Shown here: positions 35,108 through 46,400 of the stretch, in pieces
How positions within the stretch are numbered: the stretch's first letter is position 1
Layout: each line of letters begins with the position of its first letter
Source of the DNA: Isoetes taiwanensis
Lineage: Eukaryota; Streptophyta; Lycopodiopsida; Isoetales; Isoetaceae
DNA: 64,000 nucleotides
Assembly: GCA_021234155.1 (NCBI GenBank)
Contig: JAJEKV010000001.1
Coordinates: 18,125,382 to 18,189,381 of the forward strand
Reading direction: 5' to 3'
Notes under the pieces: generated by a model
What the model was told of the DNA's origin: nothing
The model's input: only the letters and a program-made list of their open reading frames with translations
Database searches by the model: none
Position numbers and translations under genes: made by a program

Positions 35108-35860
35108 GGTTTGATATGAATATAATTCCTGAAACCATAGACCATATCCCCGAAACAATTCAATGGGTTATTATAAACAAAAAAAAAAAAAAGATTTAAG
35201 ATAAAAAATGGTCACGTTAGCTCACTGGTTAGATTGGTTAAAGTAGTTTTATTAGGAAATTCAATGGGTTATTATGAAAAAAACATAGATTTAAGATAAA
35301 AAATAGTCATGTTAGCTCAATGGTTAGATTGGTTAAAGTAGTCTTATTAGGACATTGAGTTATTTTGGTAGAGGTTCGAGCTCCCGTATTTCATATTCTA
35401 AAGCCTTAAGCGAAGCCGTATAGAGGCTCGATATACCATCAAAACCTTAGGCAAACTCGTATTTGACATCTTAAAATCATAGGCGCCCCCAATCATAAAC
35501 GAGCTTAAGCGAAACGAGAGGTGCCCAGAGGCTCCAACATATAGTTTGGGCCGTAGGATTGACAGATCCGACGATTGTGGTAGTCCATGGTGCACCTCAA
35601 ACGATATACCATCAAAACCTTAGGCAAACTCGTATTTGACATCTTAAAATCGTAGGCGCCCCCAATCATAAATGAGCTTAAGCGAAACGAGAGGTGCCCA
35701 GAGGCTCCAACATATAGGTTGGGCCGTAGGATTACAGATCCGACGATTGTGGTAGTCCATGGTGCACCTCGAAACGAGAGGTGCCCAGAGGCTCCAACAT
35801 ATAGTTTGGGGCGTAGGATTGACAGATCCGACGACTGTGATAGTCCAGGGTGCACCTTGT
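35108..35860 (+). repeat. tRNA-like repeat unit 3 with amplified 3' body
   Basis: The leader and A box (35217-35228) are first present in a truncated copy that stops after about 50 bp. A complete copy follows (A box 35312-35323, B box 35373-35384). The body then recurs: about 35411-35600, again 35606-35770, and a shorter piece 35772-35857, each ending in a GGTGCACCT motif. This is a local amplification of one repeat family. Confidence 0.75.
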
Positions 35861-36420
35861 TTAGAATATGTAGCAAAATAACAGGGGGCTCAAGGGATAT
35901 TTGATATGAATATAATTTCTGAAACCATAGACCATATCCCCGAAACAATTCAATGGGTTATTATAAAAAAAAAAAACATAGATTTAAGATAAGAAATAGT
36001 CACGTTAGCTCACTGGTTAGATTGGTTAAAATAGTCTTATTAAGACATTCAGCCTGAAACAATTCAATGGGTTATTATGAAAAAAGACATAGATTTAAGA
36101 TAAAAAATAGCCATGTTAGCTCACTGGTTAGATTGGTTAAAGTAGTCTTATTAGGATATTAAGTTATTTTGGTAGAGGTTCGAGCTCCCGTATTTCATAT
36201 TCTAAAGCCTTAAGCGAAGCCGTATAGAGGCTCGATATACCATCAAAACCTTAGGCAAACTCGTATTTGACATCTCGAAATCGTAGGCGCCCCCAATCAT
36301 AAATGAGCTTAAGTGAAACGAGAAGTGCCCATAGGCTCCAACATATAGTTTGGGCCGTAGGACTGACAGATCCGACGACTGTGGTAGTCCAGGGTGCACC
36401 TCATTTAGAATATGTAGCAA
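35861..36420 (+). repeat. tRNA-like repeat unit 4
   Basis: Again a truncated head (A box 36005-36016) is followed by a full copy (A box 36116-36127, B box 36177-36188) and a body ending GGGTGCACCTCATTTAGAATA near 36412. The truncated-then-full arrangement copies that of unit 3, so the two probably share a duplication. Confidence 0.75.
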
Positions 36421-37925
36421 GCATCAAAATAAGCCCAGACCCATCTTATCAAATATTAATAATTGTACCTGATTGAAAAGATGATATGCTTTTGCTGCTA
36501 CGCACACTGCGGTAGCATATATAAATTGTCCCTATCTTTGAAAGGTAGTCTGCAACTCAAAAATGTAGGGATTAGGGAAAACAATAACTTTGCAAACCTT
36601 GCATAAAGAACTTGTCAATGCTGATGTTGCCAAATGAAGCAAGAAGATATTTTGAAAAAATAGACAGAGATAAAGGCGTGGGTTCTTCTGTTCCTGTATA
36701 GATTCATATCCATATTTGCTACATATTTGCTATATTTTGCAAAAAGATGAAAGTTTATAAACATGAATCACCTTTGAATTTGTTGCTGAAGAAGTCTGGC
36801 TGGGTTTCAATAAATGGGCTGGGGACTCGTTTATAGTGTCCTTGCATGGTATTCTCTAGTGTTTCAGTATTAAAACCTCTTATTTTCTAGCGGCTCATCA
36901 TCAAAGTGAGATCCACTGCCCGAGATGTTAGCTGGTCAGGCATTCCATTCAAAAAATTTCATATCATTATTTTGAAGGAGGAAAGGGGAAAGAGCACCGA
37001 AAAATCTAGATATCACCAGAAAATTGGGTTCCAAAAGTTGCGTCCTCAAAAGGGCACACCGGCATCAGCAAAAAACTCCAAAAACTTTTGAAATAAGTAG
37101 ATAAAAATAATTAGAGGTGGGGGGGAGGGGGTCAGGGGGGAATGAATACAGTGAGATAGACCATGATCCTATGCCATTGATGTTATTCGCATTGGTCGCG
37201 CACTGGCCATATGGTAGGATGGGTGAATCTGATGGCTACATCGAGTGTTGGGCGCGACAAGTGAGAATAACCATTTAAAAAAACAAGGTGCTGCGCACGG
37301 AGGGTTGCCCTCTATGGCCCGAGGGTGAAGTGGCTTAAATTAAATCCACATGTGACCTGACAATATACACAAGACTAGTTATGGAGAATTTTGTGGAAAT
37401 TGCCATCTTTATAATATTTTTTGATCCATAATGTTACGCAGTCTTTTGAGCCCGACCTGAGCTATTGCCCACATCATCATGCTTTTATGAGTCTTGGGGG
37501 ATCGTAATGTGTGGTAGGAGGATGTTATCCTATTTCAGGCCCTGATCATATCCAAACTAGAAAATTGCCCACCTTCGATGGGGATTCCATGTGATTGCAC
37601 ATGAAGAGTATACTTAATGTGTGTAGTATTTTGGTTGTAACACACTCAAATGCCTGGGTCCGAAGGCTTGAAAGGAAAACATTGATCTCTTGTGCAGGGG
37701 CCACTGATAACTGATCGATTGTTCTTGTAGAATTATAAATCTGATGCAGATCATCATGCAAATCTTTGATAAAGGCAAGCCCTTTATCTTTTGTGCCACC
37801 GTCTTATAGAGAATGTCAAGCAATACAAACCTCAGCCTGCTGCCGCAAGAACTAAAGGATGTGCCAAAAGGCAGCAACGCTGAGAGAGCTTGCAATAATC
37901 GCCGCAATACAAAATGGAAAAATTA
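36421..37925. other. Intergenic, no gene recognised
   Basis: Mostly AT-rich, with a short G-run (37118-37140). Minus frames at 37546-37761 and 37614-37907 lie beyond the HSP70 relic and contain protein-like text (HDDLHQIYNSTRTIDQLSVA), but I cannot assign a family. Confidence 0.4.
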
Positions 37926-37929
37926 GTGG

Positions 37930-38175
37930 AAATGGTAACCCCCACATATTTAATGGCTCTTCCTAAATAATATTCAGCAATTTTTTTGACATTTTCCAAT
38001 ATCATACCACAAATTTCTTCAGGACAGAAAGATTTTTCTTCACCTTTGTACTGCACATCGATCAAGGGGCTATTTCCTGCTTCACAACCTAATTTAAAGG
38101 GCCTATTCTTAACATCCCAATGAATGCCAGAATCTGGAGATTTTTCGCCCATAAGACGCTTCAAATCTTCACTTT
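37930..38175 (-). pseudogene. HSP70 ATPase-domain relic
   Basis: On the minus strand the frame reads LKRLMGEKSPDS, NRPFKLG, VQYKGEEKSFCPEEICGMIL and KKIAEYYLGRAIKYVGVTIS. This aligns with the HSP70 nucleotide-binding domain just after the family's usual VFDAKRLIGR and up to TVPAYF. The alignment begins where plant HSP70 genes commonly have their single intron, and an AG lies directly upstream. The phosphate-binding N-terminus and everything after this segment are missing or unrelated. It is a single-exon relic of a chaperone gene. Confidence 0.85.
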
Positions 38176-38249
38176 AATATAGGGTAAAGATCTGAGAGAA
38201 TAAATGCCTAAGCCTATGAATAAAAAAGAAGATGAAGCAAGGCAAAAAA

Positions 38250-38753
38250 AAAAAAATATTTACCGTCGTCATGAGAAATAGCAAAGCAGGCTGGAATTTC
38301 CAACTGCCAATGTGCCTGGAAAGGATTTTTGTGCCTCACAATAGAGCTCTAGACCACCTCTAGCGAACATCCGTTAACTACAAAGTTAAGGTTTTCATAG
38401 CGCCGGATCAAGAAGCTCGATATGCATGCATAAATGCACAAAGAACACACCAGTAACAGATATATGATGAGGATGCCAAGAATTCTTTGTTTTGTCTTCA
38501 ATAGAGAATCTATTTGCATCACAATAATATGGCTCCTTGAAACCTTGAAAAGATGATTCAACTGTAAGTGCAAAATCTACTCCTGCAATGTTCACCTAAC
38601 CTGACCGCATTGTCCATAACACGTCTTTGCTGCAACCACAATAAATGTTTTATCTTCCCTGGATCCAAGAGCATCCTGCATGTGCATGTACCTGGAATAA
38701 AGGAGCAAGAAGTTATCAAATTTAAGTAATGGAAGAAAACAAATAGACAGATT

Positions 38754-38785
<32 letters not shown>

Positions 38786-39645
38786 TATTTTAACGTCACG
38801 CCACTAGGCAGCATCCAACTGGACATGTGACCACACACCACACTACATTGCTTAGTTGGGCCCTGCCCCCAACCACTTTATATTGCGTCTGTGGGTTTTG
38901 ACACCCAACAGTTCAGAGTGTGATTCTGGGCGGTCTCGTAGGTGCAGCCAATTAAAACAATTAAAATATGAGAAGCAACGGTGTATGTAACCTGTTAATA
39001 GATAATCTTATGGTATCTCCGCACGTCCCTTGCTTTATGGTATCTCCCCGACGCCCCTTGCTTAATTCAACGTCCCTTCCAAAAACGGTTTTTAAGCAAG
39101 AACCACCTACAAAATAAAGACCAATTTCCTTGTTAGCAATGCGGATTTGCAAATACGTTTTCTCCGATATTAAGCACTCAAAGCTCTTGCAAAAATACGA
39201 GAGGTCATACATACATATAATAAAACAAGACAACCAAATCATAGGAGCCTGGCACAAAACTGAATCCTCCACTGCTTTTTAAGAAGGGCACAACTGCTTT
39301 GGGCTCTTGAATTCCGAGCATTATCCCGCGACCCTGACGGGCCGAAGATATTTTGTACCCCCAAAGGACAAAGGATTTTTGGCATCTCAGATATGATCCC
39401 GCTTAATTGCTACTGATATAAGCGAAAAACATAAAGAGAGAATAAATACCGGTCCGCTTCACCACTTTATCTCGCAAAGATCTTGATGCAAGGTCGCCTT
39501 TTGTGGGGAGCAAAGATGGAGGCGGAGGCTGGGAGCAAAATAGGGGCACAACATTGGGCTTTGGAACCACTGAGCCCGCAAATGCAAAAAGGAGTTCTGA
39601 AAAAATGAAGCTAAGAACATGGCGAAAATTTTGAAGCCTGCCCAA
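38250..39645 (-). other. Possible exons of an unidentified minus-strand gene
   Basis: Several short open segments are bounded by plausible GT-AG sites. 39645-39449 has a signal- or transit-like start, MGRLQNFRHVLSFIFSELLF, then PQPPPPSLL-type text. About 39112-39060 has GGSCLKTVFGRDVEL. About 38690-38609 has DALGSREDKTFIVVAAKTC. About 38584-38450 has VDFALTVESSFQGFKEPYYC. About 38345-38266 has NPFQAHWQLEIPACFAISHD. The HSP70 relic lies just downstream. I do not recognise a family and cannot confirm the joins; it may be a decayed gene. Confidence 0.3.
38757..38786. repeat. Short (GATA)n microsatellite
   Basis: About seven GATA units, far shorter than those in the LRR pseudogene. Confidence 0.9.
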
Positions 39646-39819
39646 TTCCTTTCCTTTCAGATTGGGACCATGCCTTTCAGATTATCCAGATTTGCCAACT
39701 CCTGCGGGATTGAATCCACGAAGGCCCTCAAAATTAAGCTCTATAATGAAGCGTTGAAGCTTTCAAACACCGGACTTAGAGATACTGGAGCTCAGGTCAG
39801 CCGCACTAGTCCCACATGA
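39619..39819 (+). CDS. Small ORF or first exon, unidentified
   Basis: A 66-codon frame beginning MAKILKPAQFLSFQIGTMPF, basic and Ser/Ala-rich at its start like an organelle-targeting peptide. It contains GAQ followed by a possible donor (CAG then GTCAGC at about 39796). It overlaps the start of the opposite-strand frame at 39645 by 27 bp, so at most one of the two is likely to be a real first exon. No family is recognised. Confidence 0.25.
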   Translation: MAKILKPAQFLSFQIGTMPFRLSRFANSCGIESTKALKIKLYNEALKLSNTGLRDTGAQVSRTSPT

Positions 39820-42674
39820 CGAAAAAACAAATTAAGAAACCAAAGCCATATGAATCTGCATATAAAAGTGCATATGTACCCCTAGTCATTACACTAGATA
39901 TTACGTGTTTCTAATACCACTTGTAAATATTGTTAGACCGCAATCAAAGTAAAAGTTCAATTGTTCTCAAGCCCAAAGTTACTGTGCTAGATATTTATTT
40001 ATCCCTACTATGTAAATTTTGCTAGACATTTTTACATTCGGCAATCAAAGTATAACTTCAATTGTTCTCAAACCCAATTGTGTGTGCTAGCAAATTTTGT
40101 TGCGACTATGCAAATACTAAACTTAACAACCTTTAAGTGGCACTATTTTTCACTTGGGAGTTGCCAAATTGACTGTTCGTTTGGCTTTGATTGAATCATT
40201 ATAGTGTGTCCTGAAGCTGCAATTGGTATTTGGTATTTTGCGTTATAAAAAGGTAGAGTGACGACAGCTGCATCTCCATTTTAGTTCTTCACGTATTTAT
40301 TCATTAAATAAAGTTGCATTTTAAATAGAGCAACATTGCTTTCGAATTTGCATGCAAGAAACTAAATGCCGCCGCATTACCAAGTTGATTGTAAATTCCT
40401 TGGCAAAGAAGGTAAACATTGCTACGGATTCCTTGTTTTAAGTACCCTCAAAGCTCCAACACTTACAAATTTTAGTTCTTCTCGATTATTCACACAAACA
40501 TATTTGTCGGTTTGGATGGTCTCATCTTCTAAAGTCGCACATATTTGGCAACGTCATTTAAGCGCTTTTATTGGAATTGTTGAATCTGTTTCATGTCCTT
40601 ACGGAATCCGGGTCATATCCACGGCAGTGGTTGTCATAGATCTCCATGAACATTTTCAGTTCATGCACCATCAAGGAAAGAAAGTATGAATAAGAACTTT
40701 TCTTATATGTTTCATGCCGTTGATTTTCGAAAAGTTCCCTAACAATTTCATCTGTTTTTAGCCAATAACATCAACTTCTATTACAAAAGTTGCAGCAAAT
40801 ACATGTTTTGCAATTGCGGTACACGGGACGCCTTAGTGTTGTTTGTGTACCGCCATACATTCCCTCGAAGACTCACAACTCACCGCACAAGTAGAAAAAA
40901 TCCTTGCAAGCGCCCAGTTGATTGTACAAGTTTGCGGTCCCTTAAAATGAAACTGCTCCCTCGATTGTCCACATTGGGAATAGACCACAAGGAATCCCAA
41001 GTTTGAATGTGTAGATATAATCGAATGTGCTATCTCACTTTCTAGTCATATTATAGTTCGACCGCTTGGCACTAGGCGGTGATCTGAGTAATGCCATTGG
41101 ATAACCATAACATAGAAAATGTATTTGTGCCATTATAGAAAGATCGGACATTTTCTTGAGTCGTTCTTCATCCCCGAACATTCATAGATAATGATTCGCT
41201 TCAACCTAGAGAGATTCACTTCCGACGCTTGTTTTGCCAAATATCCCGCCGTTCTTTCTAAAACACAAAGACCAACATTTTAGCTAGCTAATCCCTTAAC
41301 TAAGTGTCTTGTCAAATAGATGCATTTTCATTACCCATTCATCAATAACAAATCCTTGAACTGCCGCTTTGGGGCTCTCGCTCTTCTTGTGGTATTTTAT
41401 GGGGGCCTCCCGAAGCCGCATCGGCTTCAAATGACGTTTCTTGTGTCTTTCTAACTCAACCTAAATAAGCATTTCAACCTGAATTCAAGACCGAATTTTC
41501 AAGTTATTCTTCTCAAACGAATAAAACTTACGGGTGAAGCATGCTTCGGATCCAAGAACACAACTCGCAGAACCCGTTCAACAGACTACAAACTCCTTTT
41601 GCTCATCAAACTTAAATATTAAAGGCGGATCAAGTATTGAGCATTGCTTAAAGCTTACATCCTAAAATATGCAAACAAGTTTATACCGGTTCGGGGGTAT
41701 ACTCTACTCCATCTTTCACTTTCAAGCTCACAATTCGAACTTATCTTTTAACTTTTTTCGTTGAGGACCTTTCAGTCGTTTCTACATACTTGACAACCGC
41801 AAATTACAAAAGCAGATTAATTTCATGACATAACATATGATGCACAAGACTACAAGCAACTTAAATAGCACCTTTTGCAATTATTGCCTCGTTTGGTTGA
41901 AGAACCCCATTTGGAGGACACATGAAGCGACTCTTAGGTGCGCTTGTTTGAAACGAAAAATCGAACACTTTATGGGGACTTTATTGCAAGTATGCACAAA
42001 AACGAGAAATGTGAACTACAATTCAACTCTTTGGCCAAGTGGTTAGGCACGTAAATCACTTACTTTAAACGCCACCGGGGACCGGCTAACATTTTTTATC
42101 TTCATCGCACTTGCGACCGCTTGCCGGGTTCATCCGATGAATACAAAGCCTCAAGACATACGGCCGTCCAACGGACTTAGGAAACTACTCTAACAGGTTG
42201 AAAAGAAAATAAATATAATTTGCTAAGGAATTTAAAAAGGACGGAACTTACAAAGGAATATAAGGTTTCTTCGGGATCGAATCTCAAAGCGGCTCTTGTT
42301 AACGAGAAATACCCCGGAAATTTGTATATGTAGATTTAGACTTTGGAACATCTCTGACTTTGCCCCACTCCTCGTCTTTGCCGCTGCAATAAAATGCTAC
42401 CGAATCTTTGATCCGAAGATGATCCTTAAAGCGTAAGCGATCTGCCGAAAATTGAAGGCAAGTTCTAGTTTCTAAGCTCCATAAACAAATCCTGTTATGC
42501 TTCCCTAGCTCTGCCATAGCCAAACAACAATCGCCAGAGCTCATAAGCGGAAATGATGCCGATGGTCTCTCATGCCGATGGCCTCCATGCATCCAAACTT
42601 CCGGTTAGCCGGTATATGCAATTACCGGGCAACGAGGGATGACCTAACATTCTGACTTCTGGCGGGTTTTAGTA
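39820..42674. other. Intergenic, no gene recognised
   Basis: No convincing gene. Frames of about 100 codons at 40366-40689 (+) and 42299-42592 (-) have no recognisable motif. A TGGCCAAGTGG A-box-like string at 42030 lacks a matching B box. Confidence 0.45.
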
Positions 42675-42730
42675 GGTTTTTGGCATATTCTAGGTATATG
42701 CTAGCATATACCATGAATATGCCAAAAACC
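42675..42730. repeat. 56-bp near-perfect palindrome
   Basis: The left half starts GGTTTTTGGCATATTC and the right half ends GAATATGCCAAAAACC. The centre AGGTATATGCTAGCATATACC is palindromic. The two 28-base halves match at 26 of 28 positions with no spacer, so the segment can form a long hairpin or cruciform. A shorter palindrome (CCCCTAGGGG) follows at about 42755. Confidence 0.92.
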
Positions 42731-43949
42731 CACATAAACAAGGGACTGCCCCCCTAGGGGCAACCCAAAAAATAACAAAAAAATACTAGTTACGGTGCCC
42801 AACATTGTTAGCCAAGCAAAAACTGTGATGCGCCTGCCGCCCTTTTGGCAATTCGAGATCTTGTCTAAACTTACAAGAGTATGCTATGTTGGTATAAAGA
42901 ACTTTGCTTATAAGTTGAAGAATTGAATCTTCTATTGCAGTTGAAACTTGAACCATCTATTTCAATATCCATCAAATCTATTTTTTAAATTTGGCTTTTC
43001 TGGCAAGTGAGAAACTTTTTGGATTTTTTCTTCAGGCTTCTTTGCCTAAAGTCGTGGGGATTTTTGAAACTACCAAATATTTCTGACAATTAAAAATTGA
43101 GAATTTGCTTCCGTATGATTTACGACAGAGCTTTTCTTATTTCTTTTCTTGGCAATCTGCATGTTGGGTGGAAGCCACGTTCAGAGGCTTCCAGATGTTT
43201 ATCCAACAGTATGGTTAGTCTGGGGAATATATTTGTGGCATCTATGGAATCTTGAATGCACCAAAAATAAGCATCGAGGGCTTAAGCATCCTCGGGCTTC
43301 TTTATGATTCTCTATTTGTCTGACAAGTTTCAAGTATTCCACAAATTTTTATCCCAGATTTTGCCTTGAAGAATTATGTCAGCGAATCTTCCTAAATGTG
43401 GAAGGACATGATGTTGCTTGCTTGGAACATATTCTCGGTATGCATCCTATTTTTTGTTTTTGGCCTCTTCTGTTCTTCATAGGGTTTTAATCCTGCTTGA
43501 GAGTTAATTGCATATGTAGAGTTCTGATGGCCAAACATGCTTTGAAACTTTTGTATATCTTGCATTGTATTGCATTGTATTGTACTGTATTGTATTGTGT
43601 CTGTGTTTTGCAGGTTCGTACTCTGAGAGACTTTTTGAATATGAGTTTCTTTAGGTTTATTGAATATCTAGCTATGTAAGGATTAGTCCTTCATCTGTGC
43701 AGCACCCTTATATAATTCTATAATGTTTGGATTCCTTTGTTGGCACATCACTCAGATCTCATAAGCATATTGGATGGATAATATAGAGGTAAAATATCCA
43801 TTTGTATTCAATCTGCAAGAGATGTCATGCTCCCCAGTACTAAAACTAAAGTCACCATCACTCATGTCAACCAACAAATACAACCGAAAGAAGATTGCAT
43901 ACAAATCAACTAACAATTGATGCAACTTTGCATCAATCCAGAATACTTA
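42731..43949. other. Intergenic, repeats only
   Basis: About 42835-42975 resembles 18050-18220 (dispersed repeat). An ATTGT-type microsatellite lies at 43563-43600. No gene is recognised. Confidence 0.45.
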
Positions 43950-45378
43950 GGTCGACTTAGGCCATTTGTTGATATAGGAGACTTTTTAAAGTTTTTATTG
44001 GGCGATGGGATATAGCTCTTTGGCAAAAATGTTGCTGGCTATCTACAACGTACTCTGCCATAAACAAGCAAATATTTGGGTGTGGGTCTGTCATCAGGAG
44101 GTTAAGGAGTGCCGACTTTTGAACTCTATGTGTGAGTTGATGCTTGATGTTGATATACTTCCTCCTTCTAATATGTGGCACCTTCAACTATTTCATCCTC
44201 AATGGAAGCAGATGTGGACTTGGACAGTATTTTGGTGGTAGATTCTTCACTCTTGTTTCCGGGTTAATGTGCTTGTCCATAGATTTGACCCTGGAGCATT
44301 ATATATGCATCCAGTATGCAAGCGTGGAACTGAGACCATTAAGTATTGCTTCTTCGTGTGTAGCCACCTTAGACATGCATGGGATTGGTTGTTCTCCCAT
44401 TTTCAGGTCTCACTAACAAGTCAACAAGTACTTTTGGCAATTTATCTTAGTACCTGGATGAAGTTACAAAGCCAGGCTTTTCATCTAGCATCAGGCTGGT
44501 TGCTTTGAACTATGACAAAGTTTTGGATATGACAGATGACCGTGTTCATCAATATGCTCACGGTAGCATTGCAAAATTATAATTCTTCTTCACTTGCCCC
44601 ACAGTAAGAGGGCTTGATTATTTAGGTCTGTTTGGTAGTCTTTTTAGTTGGATCTTCTATCCATTTGGTTTTTTCCCCTTCTCTTGCTCTTTTTTGCTAG
44701 CGGAAAGATCTAAGGATGTTTTCTTGAAAGGAGCAGAGTAAATTCTTGATCTTAAATTTACAATTTTAAAACAAGATGTTAGATTATTTGAGATCACCAA
44801 TCTAGGGATTTGATTGTGTTCAAGAAGACGCTTCCATATCAAGACCAGATATCATGAGCCAGAATTTAGTGAGAGTTCTGGTGGCTGGGCTATGTGTGTA
44901 GCCTATACAGGTTGGCTGACTGGCGCATCCCGACAACGCAACATCTTACTTTAATCTCACATTTGGTTGTAAAGTTGTTGAATTTGATCATAATATGAAG
45001 AATGTTCGCTTCTATGAGCAGTGCGGGAGATTGTTCAGGTTACTCCACATCTATTTTCTCTTCATTTCTATTCTGCAAGAGGTTTTCTTGGAGCATTCAA
45101 GATGTTGTAGCTTGTGGAAAATAGGCATTTGGCTCCTATAGTATTTTGTTTAATTGGGAAGATGTTAATACTGTAGTACTAGTTAGACAGAAGAAGAGGT
45201 TGAGAGAGGCTCATGTGTACTTTAGTTATAGACATATTCTGATCCAGGATCCTTTGTACGTAAACTATATATGATCCATGAGGGATCTTTGTATTGTATT
45301 GTAATTCTTCCTATCTGATCAATACAATAACTTCTTATCTTCAACCAAAAAAAAGAAAAGAAAAGAAAAAAAAAAGAG
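43950..45378 (+). mobile_element. LINE F: 3' end of an L1-like LINE
   Basis: Frames at 44005-44241 and 44269-44508 carry the terminal zinc-binding domain of plant LINE ORF2 (KRGTETIKYCFFVCSHLRHAW). The segment ends in an A-rich tail AAAAAAAAGAAAAG... at 45347-45378, preceded by AATACAATAACTTC, as expected for a poly(A)-tailed LINE. The 5' limit is uncertain and the frames are broken. It belongs to the LINE A/B type rather than the microsatellite-tailed LINE C family. Confidence 0.65.
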
Positions 45379-45879
45379 AGACAAGTTGTTTCGCTCAGTA
45401 GATCTTGCTTATCCATTGAGATTTAATTATTGCCTTTGCATCTCTACTCGTATTGACTTCTTGTTAAATGGAGTATGACATCCTTTAAGAAGAAAAAAGA
45501 ATATATGGGATGAAAAATGTTAAGAATATAGCATATTGACCTATGGAAACAACACCTTAGGTTATGTCTAATTAACACCTTAGGTTCTGTCAACGCCGAT
45601 GGTAAAGATTGCTTCTGCCTTGTATGATTAAAAATGAAAAGGGTATATACTTGTCTACATAAAAAATCGAGAAGGGTATAGTATATAGATACATGAAAGA
45701 AAGTGGCGTTTAGTGCCTAACGTCAAACTTCACCTGACGTCCATTCTATTTAAGAATATAAAATGGATATACCATTATGAGAAACCTATTGTAGCTAGTT
45801 AAAGAAATGGTACGAATAAATCAAAGCATAGGGCTCATAGGTTAAAAAATACAAAAATTCGGCAAACAAAACAGTTTCG
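45379..45879. other. Intergenic, nothing recognised
   Basis: AT-rich spacer between LINE F and the Ty1-copia element, with no coding signal. Confidence 0.5.
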
Positions 45880-46169
45880 GATCTCAGATCGATAGGCAAT
45901 CTTTGTGTAGACTCCCTCATTTAAGTGGCCATGAAGAAATGCTATTTAAACATCCGTTCGATGGACTTCTAGGTCTATATGAGCAGCTATAGCCAACAGA
46001 GTGTGGATGGAGGACATCCTAGCTACGGGAGAAAATGGCTCGGAGAAATCAAGGCCAGCTACTTGGGAGAAACCACGGGCAACAAACTGATATTTGAAGC
46101 CTTTCACTTGACCAGCAACATTCCACTTCACTTTTAATAGCCATTTGGTACTAACGGCTTGACGCCTTG

Positions 46170-46400
46170 CCCGGGGGATGCACTTATACAAAAGGGGTAT
46201 GCCATGTTCGTGCAGAGGGTGACCAGAAACATCCCCGTATACGCTTTTTTGAAAGGAAAATTTGACCCCTTCCATACAAAACTTACTCCAAGTAGTGGTA
46301 AAAAACCCCCCTAACTCCGCTGTATACGTGTGGAAATGGGTCCAAAAAACCCCCCTACAAGTCACTCAAGCACATTGTATGGCACCAAGAGTGAATCCCC
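46170..46400. mobile_element. Small TIR insertion in the copia RT region
   Basis: A 231-bp segment flanked by a perfect 12-bp direct repeat, CTTGACGCCTTG, at 46158-46169 and 46401-46412. The copia reading frame is homologous on both sides and interrupted only by this piece. Its ends are inverted: GGGGATGCACT near 46174 and the complement of AGTGAATCCCC at 46390-46400 match at 10 of 11 positions. This fits a non-autonomous DNA element (MITE); the long duplication hints at a Mutator-like origin. Confidence 0.72.

Noticed and set aside
42025-42090. tRNA or SINE from the TGGCCAAGTGGTTAGGC string
   Set aside because: The A-box match is good, but no B box (GGTTCGANNCC) follows at the right distance and no other copy is present.
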